Source: Frisingicoccus caecimuris
Lineage (GTDB): Bacteria; Bacillota; Clostridia; Lachnospirales; Lachnospiraceae
Assembly: GCF_004340975.1 (NCBI RefSeq)
Contig: NZ_SLXA01000016.1
Span: 1 to 54,934, forward strand
Length of the DNA: 54,934 bases
Direction of reading: 5' to 3'
Positions 34,613-42,031 of the stretch are shown in pieces (the first letter of the stretch is position 1; the number at the start of each line of letters is the position of its first letter). A program made the position numbers and the translations under genes. Below the pieces are notes generated by a model. The model saw nothing but the letters and a program-made list of their open reading frames with translations, was not told where the DNA came from and ran no database searches.

Positions 34613-35316
34613 AAATAGAAATTTTATTTCCCGAATATGGGAATCTCTTTGGTGATCTCGGAAATATGATGTATTTAAAGGCATGTCTGCCGGATGAGGA
34701 GTTTATTGAGACGTCCATAGACAGTGAGCCGGCTTTTGTTACGGAAGACGTCAATCTTATTTATATGGGACCGATGACCGGAAAAAACCAGGAAGCTGTG
34801 ATTCAAAAGCTTTTGCCATATAAAGACCGGATTGAAGAATTAATCCGCAAAAAGAAGTGCTTTCTTTTTACTGGCAATGCAATGGAGGTGTTTTTCCGGG
34901 AGATCATTGATGGAGAACGGAGAATCGAGGGGTTAAATATTTTTGATTTTTCTGCAGTCCGGGTATCGGATAATTATTATACCGGGAATTATTATGGCGA
35001 ATTTAATCAGAGAAAGGTTGTTGGGTGCAAGATTCAGTCATCGATGGCCTATGGAGCAAATGAACATTGTTATTTTGCCAAAGGTATTCGTGGGACAGGA
35101 ATCAACCGTTCCTCAGGCTATGAAGGTGTCCGGCGTCAGAATTTTATCGGTACCTATCTGGTGGGCCCATTATTGGTCATGAATCCTTATTTTACCCAGT
35201 ATCTGATGTATCATATGGGAGTGGAAAAGCCAAAGCTGGCCTATGATGTCGCTATAAAAGAGGCTTATCACCAGAGATTGACGGAGTTTGAAAATAAAAG
35301 GACGGTTATGGAGTAA
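34609..35316 (+). CDS. second GatD-like protein, catalytic residues missing
   Basis: A 235-aa paralogue of the protein at 32753 (same length; ILFPEYGNLFGDLGNMMYLKAC at the N terminus). The nucleophile position reads FTGNAMEVF, with Gly89, and the His position is Val185 (GTYLVGPLL), so both catalytic residues are absent. GAGGGA precedes the ATG. The fact that both copies share the V substitution suggests it predates the duplication. Presumably a partner of the shortened MurT-like protein. Confidence 0.8.
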   Translation: MKIEILFPEYGNLFGDLGNMMYLKACLPDEEFIETSIDSEPAFVTEDVNLIYMGPMTGKNQEAVIQKLLPYKDRIEELIRKKKCFLFTGNAMEVFFREIIDGERRIEGLNIFDFSAVRVSDNYYTGNYYGEFNQRKVVGCKIQSSMAYGANEHCYFAKGIRGTGINRSSGYEGVRRQNFIGTYLVGPLLVMNPYFTQYLMYHMGVEKPKLAYDVAIKEAYHQRLTEFENKRTVME

Positions 35317-35329
35317 TAGGAGGAATAGC

Positions 35330-36373
35330 ATGGACAAATACAGAGCTTACGTGGGGTCATATACCCGTGGGGAGAGCAAAGGCATCTATATGTATGATTT
35401 TAATGGAGATGAGCCGGTCTTCAAAGAGCAGGGTGTTGAGGAAATTACAAATCCATCCTTTCTGACCCTATCCGCTGATGGAGAATATTTATACTCAAAT
35501 TGTGACGAAGGCGTGGCGTCTTTTAAAATTTTGGCAGATGGCCGACTCGAATATTTGAACCGACACTCGGTTCAGGGTCTGCGCCCATGTTATCTGCAGG
35601 TGGATTCGGCCAACGAATATCTGGTAAGTGCGGGATATTATGACGGAAAGCTGACGATTTCCCGGATTAATCCCGACGGCACCGTAGGCGAGGTGACGGA
35701 TGAGGTCTTTATGAAAAGTCCCGGGAGTATCATTTCAAGAAATAATCGTTGCCATGTGAACTGCGCTCTGTTTACACCGGATGAAAAACATATCCTTGCA
35801 GTGGACCTGGGAATGGATCAGATTAAAGTATATGAATTTGACCGGACGCAGGGAAAGATCGCCTTAAAAGACATTATTCGGTGCGAGATTGATTCGGGAC
35901 CGAAGCATATTATATTTTCCAATGATAAAAAATATATCTATCTGACCCATGAAAATGCCAATATGGTGACGGAATATGCTTATTTCATGGGCAGAAAAGG
36001 TCCTGCATTTGAAAAATTGGATCAACAGTCTACCCTTCCTCCGAAATTTACAGAGGATAATTGTGCGGTAACATTAAAAATTACAGATGATGACAAATAT
36101 CTTTTTGTCACCAATTCGGGAGACAATAGTGTGGCAATTTATGAGATTGACCAGGAAAAGAAAATGGAAAAACTCTGTGTTCTTCCGGTTAGCGGGATTT
36201 ATCCAAGGGATATTTATCTTTTTCCGGATAACAAGCATTTTGTTTCAATCAATCAGGAATCGGATTCTATCACGATTTTTGGTGTTAATTACGAAAAAGG
36301 CTATATTTATATGAAAGGCAAACCGATTCATGTGCCTTGTCCGACGTGTATTGCGGTAAAAAAGCTGAAATAA
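35330..36373 (+). CDS. lactonase-family beta-propeller protein
   Basis: A 347-aa protein of the 6-phosphogluconolactonase (YbhE/Pgl, PF10282) fold: repeated blades such as YVGSYTRGESKGIYMYDF, NPSFLTLSADGEYLYS, HILAVDLGMDQIKVYEF and GPKHIIFSNDKKYIYLT. Such proteins hydrolyse lactones in the pentose phosphate route, but many are of unknown substrate. AGGAGG lies 6 nt before ATG 35330, 14 nt after the second GatD-like gene, so it is probably the last gene of that operon. The link to cell-wall functions is positional only. Confidence 0.85.
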   Translation: MDKYRAYVGSYTRGESKGIYMYDFNGDEPVFKEQGVEEITNPSFLTLSADGEYLYSNCDEGVASFKILADGRLEYLNRHSVQGLRPCYLQVDSANEYLVSAGYYDGKLTISRINPDGTVGEVTDEVFMKSPGSIISRNNRCHVNCALFTPDEKHILAVDLGMDQIKVYEFDRTQGKIALKDIIRCEIDSGPKHIIFSNDKKYIYLTHENANMVTEYAYFMGRKGPAFEKLDQQSTLPPKFTEDNCAVTLKITDDDKYLFVTNSGDNSVAIYEIDQEKKMEKLCVLPVSGIYPRDIYLFPDNKHFVSINQESDSITIFGVNYEKGYIYMKGKPIHVPCPTCIAVKKLK

Positions 36374-36376
36374 CCG

Positions 36377-36451
36377 TATATCCGCAGGTTTGAGCGGATA
36401 TTAGAGGATGCTGAAGAATGAGGATATCTTATTTTGAGGCGTCCTTTTTTT
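36377..36451 (+). terminator. tandem hairpins, second with T run
   Basis: ATATCCGC (36377-36384) pairs with GCGGATAT (36393-36400). A second stem AGGATGCT (36404-36411) with GGCGTCCT (36438-36445) is followed by seven T. They end the MurT-like/lactonase operon. Confidence 0.7.
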
Positions 36452-36523
36452 GATTGTCTATCCAAGGGATATGCAAGTATGATGCAAAAAAGATGTAAAA
36501 TCGTCGGGAAGGGGGCGAAAACT

Positions 36524-37183
36524 GTGAATCGAATTTTGGTTGTTGAAGATGAAAAACCTATTTTGGAACTGATTCGAATGAATCTTACAGACGCCGGTTA
36601 TGCCTGTGTATGTGCAGAAGACGGTGCTCAGGCGGCAGATATACTGGAAAGTGAAATCTTTGACTTAATATTATTGGATATCATGCTGCCAAAGATCAAT
36701 GGTTATGAACTGATGGAATACATACGGCCGATGAATATTCCTGTGATTTTTCTTACGGCCAAATCGGAAGTGATGGATCGGGTTCGGGGGCTGAAACTGG
36801 GCGCTGAAGATTATATTATAAAACCTTTTGAGATCATCGAGCTGCTGGCGCGGATTGAAACGGTGCTGCGGCGTTACAATAAAACGGCTCGTGAGTTGTC
36901 GGTTTATGATGTGACCGTGGATACTTTCTCACGTGTGGTCAAAAAGGCCGGAAAGCCGGTCAGCCTGACGGCGAAGGAATATGATATATTGCTGTTGTTT
37001 TTGAGAAATAAAAATATTGCTTTGTTTCGTGATAGAATTTACGAAAGTGTCTGGGGAGAGATGTATATGGGAGAAAGCCGGACGGTAGATCTGCATGTTC
37101 AGCGGATGCGGAAAAAACTTGGCCTGGAGTCAAAAATCGTTCCGGTTTATAAGATAGGATACCGCCTGGAGGTGGATGAGTGA
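36524..37183 (+). CDS. OmpR-family response regulator
   Basis: A 219-aa two-domain regulator: receiver domain with acidic pocket (E8, D9), phospho-acceptor D52 in LILLDIMLP, conserved FLTAKS and IIKPF; then a winged helix DNA-binding domain (SLTAKEYDILLLFLRN ... GESRTVDLHVQRMRKKL). The start is GTG at 36524, with GGGAAGGGGG upstream; an upstream in-frame ATG adds 30 residues unlike the family. Its stop overlaps the kinase start (GTGA). The downstream carboxypeptidase suggests a cell-wall signal. Confidence 0.93.
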   Translation: MNRILVVEDEKPILELIRMNLTDAGYACVCAEDGAQAADILESEIFDLILLDIMLPKINGYELMEYIRPMNIPVIFLTAKSEVMDRVRGLKLGAEDYIIKPFEIIELLARIETVLRRYNKTARELSVYDVTVDTFSRVVKKAGKPVSLTAKEYDILLLFLRNKNIALFRDRIYESVWGEMYMGESRTVDLHVQRMRKKLGLESKIVPVYKIGYRLEVDE

Positions 37184-38640
37184 AATTTTTTTGGAAATTA
37201 TTTTTCAGCATCATTCTCGTGACAGAATTTTTTGTGGGAATCAGCGGATATGTGTTGATTTATTCCAGTTTTAAAAATGCCATAGAACGGGAGATTGAGA
37301 CGGCTTATCAGGAAAATGATATGCTTTATTTTTCGTTGAATCAGAGAATTACCTGGTCGGTTGAAATGTCCAATATAACGCTTATGTGGGGCATTCCGGA
37401 AGAGGGCACGGAAAATTATGAGGAAATATTGACAGAGGCAATGAGTATTCAGACAACGGATAGTGCTATTACTGTTTCTTTCAGTGATGCAGAAGGGCAA
37501 GTAATCTGTGGGAGCAGAAAGAAAGGATTTGATGCAGCACTGGTCAAAAAATTAGGAAACCAGGAGCGGGGATATGAAATTCGAAAAATCGATGACGATT
37601 ACCTGATTCATTGTGCCCGTTATGTGAAGCTTTTAAATCAGGAGTATTTTATAGAAAATTACAGGGATATCACGGAGGTTTTCGATAATCAGGAGGGATA
37701 TATCCAGACTTTTTCTATGATTATGGGGCTGCTGTTCCTGGTGGGCGGCGTGGTTATTTTTATCATTTCTTATTGGTTGGTACGACCGATTCACCTTTTG
37801 TCCCAGGCTACCAGACGTCTGGCAGAGGGAGATGATATGAAACCGGTTCAGGTGAATAGTCGGGACGAGATTGGTCAGCTGGCGGAGGATTTTAACCGAA
37901 TGGCTGGCCGATTGTCAGAAAACATGGAAGCGCTGAAAGATTATGCAAGACGTCAGGAGATGTTTGTGGGGAATTTTGACCATGAGCTGAAAACGCCGTT
38001 GACTTCTATTATCGGTTATGCGGACATGCTTCGTTCGAAGCGGATGACGGAGGAACAGACGGTTCTTTTGGCGAACCAGATTGTTCAGGAAGGAAAACGG
38101 TTGCAGGTCATGTCTGAAAAATTAATGCAGCTTACTGTGTTAAAGAGACGGGATTTTAAACTGCGGAGAGTTTCGGCGAAATATTTTCTGACTTCGGTTT
38201 ATGATACGGTCTTTCCGGCGATGCAGGCCGACGGTATACGATTTATTGGCGAGATTCAAGATGGAAAGCTCAATATTGAGCCGGATTTAATGAAGACAGT
38301 TTGTATCAATCTGCTGGACAACGCCAGAAAAGCTATTGATGGAAAAAACGGCCAGGTTATTTTATCCGGAAAAAGTATCAAAGGTGGTTATGAGATTTCA
38401 GTAAGTGATAATGGATGCGGCATTCCCGAAGGGGAACTTTCAAAAATTACAGAGGCATTTTACATGGTAGATAAGGCACGCTCCCGGGGACGGGGTGGTG
38501 CAGGACTTGGGCTTGCGGTCTGTACGGCGATAATGGAGGTTCACAGGGGAAAAATAAGTTTCGAGAGCGTACAGGATGTGGGTACCTGTGTACGGGTAGA
38601 TTTGGTGGAGGTGAACAGAGATGATACAGATCAGAGGTAA
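37180..38640 (+). CDS. sensor histidine kinase with HAMP domain
   Basis: A 486-aa membrane kinase: TM1 (about 5-28), an extracytoplasmic sensor region (30-180), TM2 (about 182-205), HAMP (WLVRPIHLLSQATRRLAEGDD), HisKA with phospho-acceptor H268 in FDHELKTPL, and an ATPase domain with N box NLLDNARKA and G boxes DNGCGIP and GRGGAGLGLA. The start is GTG at 37180, overlapping the regulator stop. It overlaps the next gene by 20 nt. Partner of the upstream response regulator. Confidence 0.93.
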   Translation: MKFFWKLFFSIILVTEFFVGISGYVLIYSSFKNAIEREIETAYQENDMLYFSLNQRITWSVEMSNITLMWGIPEEGTENYEEILTEAMSIQTTDSAITVSFSDAEGQVICGSRKKGFDAALVKKLGNQERGYEIRKIDDDYLIHCARYVKLLNQEYFIENYRDITEVFDNQEGYIQTFSMIMGLLFLVGGVVIFIISYWLVRPIHLLSQATRRLAEGDDMKPVQVNSRDEIGQLAEDFNRMAGRLSENMEALKDYARRQEMFVGNFDHELKTPLTSIIGYADMLRSKRMTEEQTVLLANQIVQEGKRLQVMSEKLMQLTVLKRRDFKLRRVSAKYFLTSVYDTVFPAMQADGIRFIGEIQDGKLNIEPDLMKTVCINLLDNARKAIDGKNGQVILSGKSIKGGYEISVSDNGCGIPEGELSKITEAFYMVDKARSRGRGGAGLGLAVCTAIMEVHRGKISFESVQDVGTCVRVDLVEVNRDDTDQR

Positions 38641-39280
38641 AGGTCCGGTTTTTATGGCAATCTTTATTTTGTGTCTGCTGGTGGTCATGCCCTTCTTCTT
38701 TGCAGAGATTAAAGAAAAAAACTTATTAAATCAGGTCGTTATCGAAAAAATTCCCGAAAATGTTCTGGTGGATCATACAGCTGAAGATTTAACCGTTAGT
38801 GAAAAACTGGAACTGATTGTCAGGGGAAGGAATGGCGATTCCGATGTTGTGACAGTGAGCGGTGGAATTTCAGGGATAGAAAATGATCATATTATAGGTG
38901 AGCGGGCATGTCGCGAAGTAGAGAAACTTTTGAGCAAAGATGCCATTTTGCCTTTTGATGTATCAGATGTTTTTTTTGAAGGTGGGAGTCCGATGAATTA
39001 TGTGGATTTAAACGACATGAGTCAGTCAGTTTCTTTGATGTGGGTGCATTTGAGTTTTTCATCTGTGGATATGGATGTTACGATGGATGTGGAGACGTCT
39101 CAGATTTACGAATATAATCTTTACTGGAATTCCTACAGTATGACAGATGATATGGATATGGCGGGACTGGATCAGATGATTGAAAATTTTAGGGACTATA
39201 CCGGATTATCACAGGAAGAGTTTGAATATTTTTATGATTGTTCGGGAATGCCCGAATATATAGCGTTATATCCGATGTAG
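38621..39280 (+). CDS. exported or membrane-anchored protein of unknown function, linked to the two-component system
   Basis: A 219-aa protein with one N-terminal hydrophobic segment (about 9-27, signal or anchor) and an acidic extracytoplasmic remainder rich in DVxxDVxM-like strands. No Cys lipobox is visible and I do not recognise a domain. It overlaps the kinase gene by 20 nt, so it is translated with it, and it is followed 86 nt later by a VanY-like carboxypeptidase. A role as accessory sensor or regulator of the kinase is a guess from position. Confidence 0.7.
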   Translation: MIQIRGKGPVFMAIFILCLLVVMPFFFAEIKEKNLLNQVVIEKIPENVLVDHTAEDLTVSEKLELIVRGRNGDSDVVTVSGGISGIENDHIIGERACREVEKLLSKDAILPFDVSDVFFEGGSPMNYVDLNDMSQSVSLMWVHLSFSSVDMDVTMDVETSQIYEYNLYWNSYSMTDDMDMAGLDQMIENFRDYTGLSQEEFEYFYDCSGMPEYIALYPM

Positions 39281-39366
39281 AATGATGCAACTTTGATGGC
39301 GTTTCGCGGCAGCTTTTACGGCTTCTTATTTTACACTGTCATCATCAAAGGAAAGATGGTGAGAAA

Positions 39367-40107
39367 ATGAGAGCACATAGGATATATAAAAAGAGACGGA
39401 GAAGAAATTCTCTGCGATATTTTGTCAGCGGAATGGTGTTGGCGGGAGCAGCCATACTGGTAGTGATCGGCGGAACTGTGTTTGTTTCAGGCAAACGGCC
39501 GAAAGACGAAAAGGGTAGTGGGATATCCGAAAATATTGGGGTGGATTCGGACGAACTGCTGACACTGGTCAATGCAGAACATCCGATGCCTTCGGAATGG
39601 CAGTGCGAGTTGGTCCAGTTAAATAACGGTCAGAATATTGACAGTAGAGCCTATGAAGATTTACAGCAAATGATGGATACCGCCAGAGCAGAAGGGTATG
39701 ATCCTTATATATGCTCATCCTGGCGCAGTCATGAAACTCAGGTGCGGCTTTTTGAAGAAGAAATTCAAAGTTATAAGAAGCAGGGGTATTCTGAAAGGGA
39801 AGCGGAAGTTCAGGCGGCCCAGTGGGTCGCAGTACCGGGAACCAGCGAGCATGAACTCGGACTTGCATTGGATATCGTATCTGTGGAAAATCAAAGGCTG
39901 GAAGAGTCACAGGAGAACACACCGACACAGCAGTGGTTGATGGAGCATTGTTATGAATATGGTTTTATACTACGTTATCCAAAGGATAAGGAGGATATTA
40001 CGGGAATCGGCTACGAACCATGGCACTACCGTTATGTGGGGCAGGACCATGCCCGGGCTATCCATGAATCCGGCGTATGCCTTGAAGAATATGTGGCACA
40101 CAGATAA
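39367..40107 (+). CDS. D-alanyl-D-alanine carboxypeptidase, M15B family (VanY-like)
   Basis: A 246-aa zinc peptidase with an N-terminal anchor (about 15-38) and a C-terminal M15 domain. Metal and catalytic motifs are intact: SEHELGLALD (His and Asp ligands) and EPWHYR (Glu base and His ligand). It trims the terminal D-Ala from peptidoglycan stem peptides outside the cell. Context (response regulator, kinase, exported protein upstream) resembles VanR/VanS-VanY units, but no vanH, vanA or vanX gene is present, so this is more likely wall maintenance than glycopeptide resistance. Confidence 0.9.
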   Translation: MRAHRIYKKRRRRNSLRYFVSGMVLAGAAILVVIGGTVFVSGKRPKDEKGSGISENIGVDSDELLTLVNAEHPMPSEWQCELVQLNNGQNIDSRAYEDLQQMMDTARAEGYDPYICSSWRSHETQVRLFEEEIQSYKKQGYSEREAEVQAAQWVAVPGTSEHELGLALDIVSVENQRLEESQENTPTQQWLMEHCYEYGFILRYPKDKEDITGIGYEPWHYRYVGQDHARAIHESGVCLEEYVAHR

Positions 40108-40120
40108 TGAATTCTGTTTT

Positions 40121-40151
40121 GCGCGTTCATCCGTTGATGAACGCGCCTTTT
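40121..40151. terminator. bidirectional terminator
   Basis: GCGCGTTCATC (40121-40131) pairs perfectly with GATGAACGCGC (40136-40146), with T and A runs on either side. It separates the convergent VanY-like and aroC genes. Confidence 0.9.
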
Positions 40152-40154
40152 AAG

Positions 40155-41258
40155 TTAGAGGGTTTCGTAAAATTTTAAAATCCGATCCATTCGGGACGTC
40201 ATGTTTGCCAGCAGTCCATCCATAATTGTCATAGCGGCCATGGATTCGACAACAACGACAGCACGTGGAACAATGACCGGGTCATGGCGGCCTTTAATCT
40301 GAATCTGGATGTTTTCTCCCTGTTTATTAACGGTTTCCTGGGATTGGAAAATGGAAGGGGTTGGTTTAATGGCGACTCGGATGCGGAGCGGTGAACCGTC
40401 GCTCATACCGCCGAGGGTGCCTCCGGCGTGGTTTGTCTTTTTTGAGACGCAATCGTTTTCCATATAAAAGGCATCATTATTTTCTGATCCATAGGCAAAG
40501 GCAGCCTGAAAGCCGTCACCGATTTCAACACCTTTGACAGCGCCGATGGACATCATGGCTTTTGCAAGGTTGGCATCCAGTTTTTCAAATACTGGGTCGC
40601 CGATGCCGACAGGAAGACCGGTGACTTCACAGTCTACAATGCCGCCGATGGAATCTTTGGCTGTCATCATTTCCCTGAGAAGAGCTTCTGCCTTGAGGGC
40701 GGCAGACGCATCCGGCATATTTAATGGATTATTATAAATTTCTGATAAATCTTTATTTGTTTCATCGATCATGATCGGGCCAATACTGTGGGTATAAGCC
40801 TGAAGTTTTATTCCCAGACTGTCTAAAAATTTAGAAGCAATGGCGCCTGCAGCCACACGGCCGATGGTTTCACGACCTGAAGAACGTCCACCGCCCCGGT
40901 AGTCTCTGAAACCAAATTTTTCGTCAAAAGTGTAATCGGCATGTCCTGGACGATAATAACCGGCGATTTCCGAGTAATCGGAAGAACGGGCCGTTTTATT
41001 CCAAACCAGCATGGAGATGGGGGTGCCTGTCGTTTTTTTTTCAAAAACACCGGATAATATTTCAACCTGATCGGCTTCGCTGCGGGGGGTGGAATAAGGG
41101 GATTGTCCTGGTTTGCGTCGATTCAGAAAAATCTGAATGTCTTCTTCTGTCAGCGGGAGGCCGGCCGGACAGCCGTCCACAACGACACCAACAGCTTTTC
41201 CGTGAGATTCTCCCCAGGTTGTTACTTTAAATATATTTCCAATACTGGAACCAAACAT
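40155..41258 (-). CDS. aroC: chorismate synthase
   Basis: A 367-aa enzyme for the last shikimate step (EPSP to chorismate, needing reduced FMN). Signatures GESHGKAVGVVVDGCPAG near the start, GRSSGRETIGRVAAGAIA, and the final RHDPVIVPRAV are intact; the length is normal. AGAGGTG is 8 nt before ATG 41258; the in-frame upstream start at 41321 is rejected. It is monocistronic. Confidence 0.97.
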   Translation of the reverse strand: MFGSSIGNIFKVTTWGESHGKAVGVVVDGCPAGLPLTEEDIQIFLNRRKPGQSPYSTPRSEADQVEILSGVFEKKTTGTPISMLVWNKTARSSDYSEIAGYYRPGHADYTFDEKFGFRDYRGGGRSSGRETIGRVAAGAIASKFLDSLGIKLQAYTHSIGPIMIDETNKDLSEIYNNPLNMPDASAALKAEALLREMMTAKDSIGGIVDCEVTGLPVGIGDPVFEKLDANLAKAMMSIGAVKGVEIGDGFQAAFAYGSENNDAFYMENDCVSKKTNHAGGTLGGMSDGSPLRIRVAIKPTPSIFQSQETVNKQGENIQIQIKGRHDPVIVPRAVVVVESMAAMTIMDGLLANMTSRMDRILKFYETL

Positions 41259-41547
41259 AATGATTTTCACCTCTGAATTTATTTTATGTATCATTATAAC
41301 GAATTTACTGGCAGTATGCAAATAAATATTGTGATATTTGTGGGATGTTATAAAAAAAAGAACAACGTGTATGATTATTCATCTAAAAACATTGCCTGTG
41401 TGAACGATGGGATTTCAACTTTATGCCTAAAAAATGGATTATTTGTCCAGAAAAAGCTCTCTTTGACAAATTCTGTATTTCGTGGTAAAACAGTTAAAAC
41501 GTAACTCGGCGATGCCATATGAGTTATTTCGTTTGGAGGTGTAATTT
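41259..41547 (+). promoter_or_regulatory. intergenic region with a promoter for the HPr-like gene
   Basis: About 290 nt without a convincing gene. TTGACA (41463-41468), a 17-nt spacer and TAAAAC (41486-41491) form a promoter for the small gene at 41548. I see no riboswitch or other conserved structure. Confidence 0.5.
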
Positions 41548-41769
41548 ATGAAGACCCAGATTAAATTACAGGACATCGACGGAGCAAAAGAATTCGTTCG
41601 TGCCGCTGTGAAGTGTGATTTTGACATTGATGTATACTATAATCGAATCGCATTGGATGCAAAATCGGTTTTAGGAATTCTCAGTCTGGATCCGAGACAT
41701 CCAATTACCGTTGATTTTGACGGTGAAAATGCTGGCTTAAATGAAGTGCTTGAAAAGTATGCTATCTAA
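41548..41769 (+). CDS. HPr-like protein lacking the phospho-accepting histidine
   Basis: A 73-aa protein with the HPr fold pattern. The region around the regulatory Ser46 is kept (LDAKSVLGILSLD), but the active-site segment, normally GLHARP, reads KLQDIDGAKEFVRAA with no His. It therefore cannot take phosphate from enzyme I in the usual way, like Crh of Bacillus, which also lacks the His. A regulatory role through HPr kinase and CcpA is possible but unproven. GGAGGTG precedes the ATG. Single gene. Similar His-less HPr-like proteins seem common in Clostridia. Confidence 0.78.
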   Translation: MKTQIKLQDIDGAKEFVRAAVKCDFDIDVYYNRIALDAKSVLGILSLDPRHPITVDFDGENAGLNEVLEKYAI

Positions 41770-41787
41770 AATTATTTAGATATACCT

Positions 41788-41844
41788 GACTTGCGAAGCG
41801 GACTTGAAATATAGACTTACAGAGCGGACTTGCGAAGCGGACTT
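41788..41844 (+). repeat. two direct copies of an 18-bp repeat
   Basis: GACTTGCGAAGCGGACTT occurs at 41788-41805 and again at 41827-41844, a 39-nt period, with a degenerate copy (GACTTACAGAGCGGACTT) between them. It lies just after the HPr-like stop, in non-coding DNA. Function unknown. Confidence 0.7.
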
Positions 41845-41880
41845 ATATATGAGACTAAACAGTATATTTATGAGGAAATG

Positions 41881-41922
41881 GAGCTGTTTTGCCGGATAGT
41901 TAACGGCAGGGCGGCTCTTTTT
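41881..41922 (+). terminator. terminator before tgt
   Basis: GAGC (41881-41884) pairs with GCTC (41914-41917) and GCCG (41891-41894) with CGGC (41904-41907), followed by TTTTT. It ends transcripts coming from the HPr-like gene. Confidence 0.6.
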
Positions 41923-41954
41923 CCGTGTTATTGAAAAAAATCGAAAATTGACAG

Positions 41955-41983
41955 TTGCGAAAAAATCCGGATAAAGGTATACT
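41955..41983 (+). promoter_or_regulatory. promoter of tgt
   Basis: TTGCGA (41955-41960), a 17-nt spacer and TATACT (41978-41983) lie 48 nt before tgt. A second hexamer TTGACA lies at 41948 but its spacing of 24 nt is too long. Confidence 0.65.
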
Positions 41984-42031
41984 AGTAGTGTTATCCTAAA
42001 ATTTGGGTGTTCAGCAGACAAGGGGGACTTT

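Noticed and set aside
36524-40107. Vancomycin-resistance operon
   Set aside because: Regulator, kinase and VanY-like protein are present, but vanH, the D-Ala-D-Lac/Ser ligase and vanX are not.
41776-42021. Minus-strand 81-codon frame containing KSASQVR twice
   Set aside because: The repeat in the peptide only mirrors the DNA repeat at 41788-41844; it covers the tgt promoter and has no credible start.
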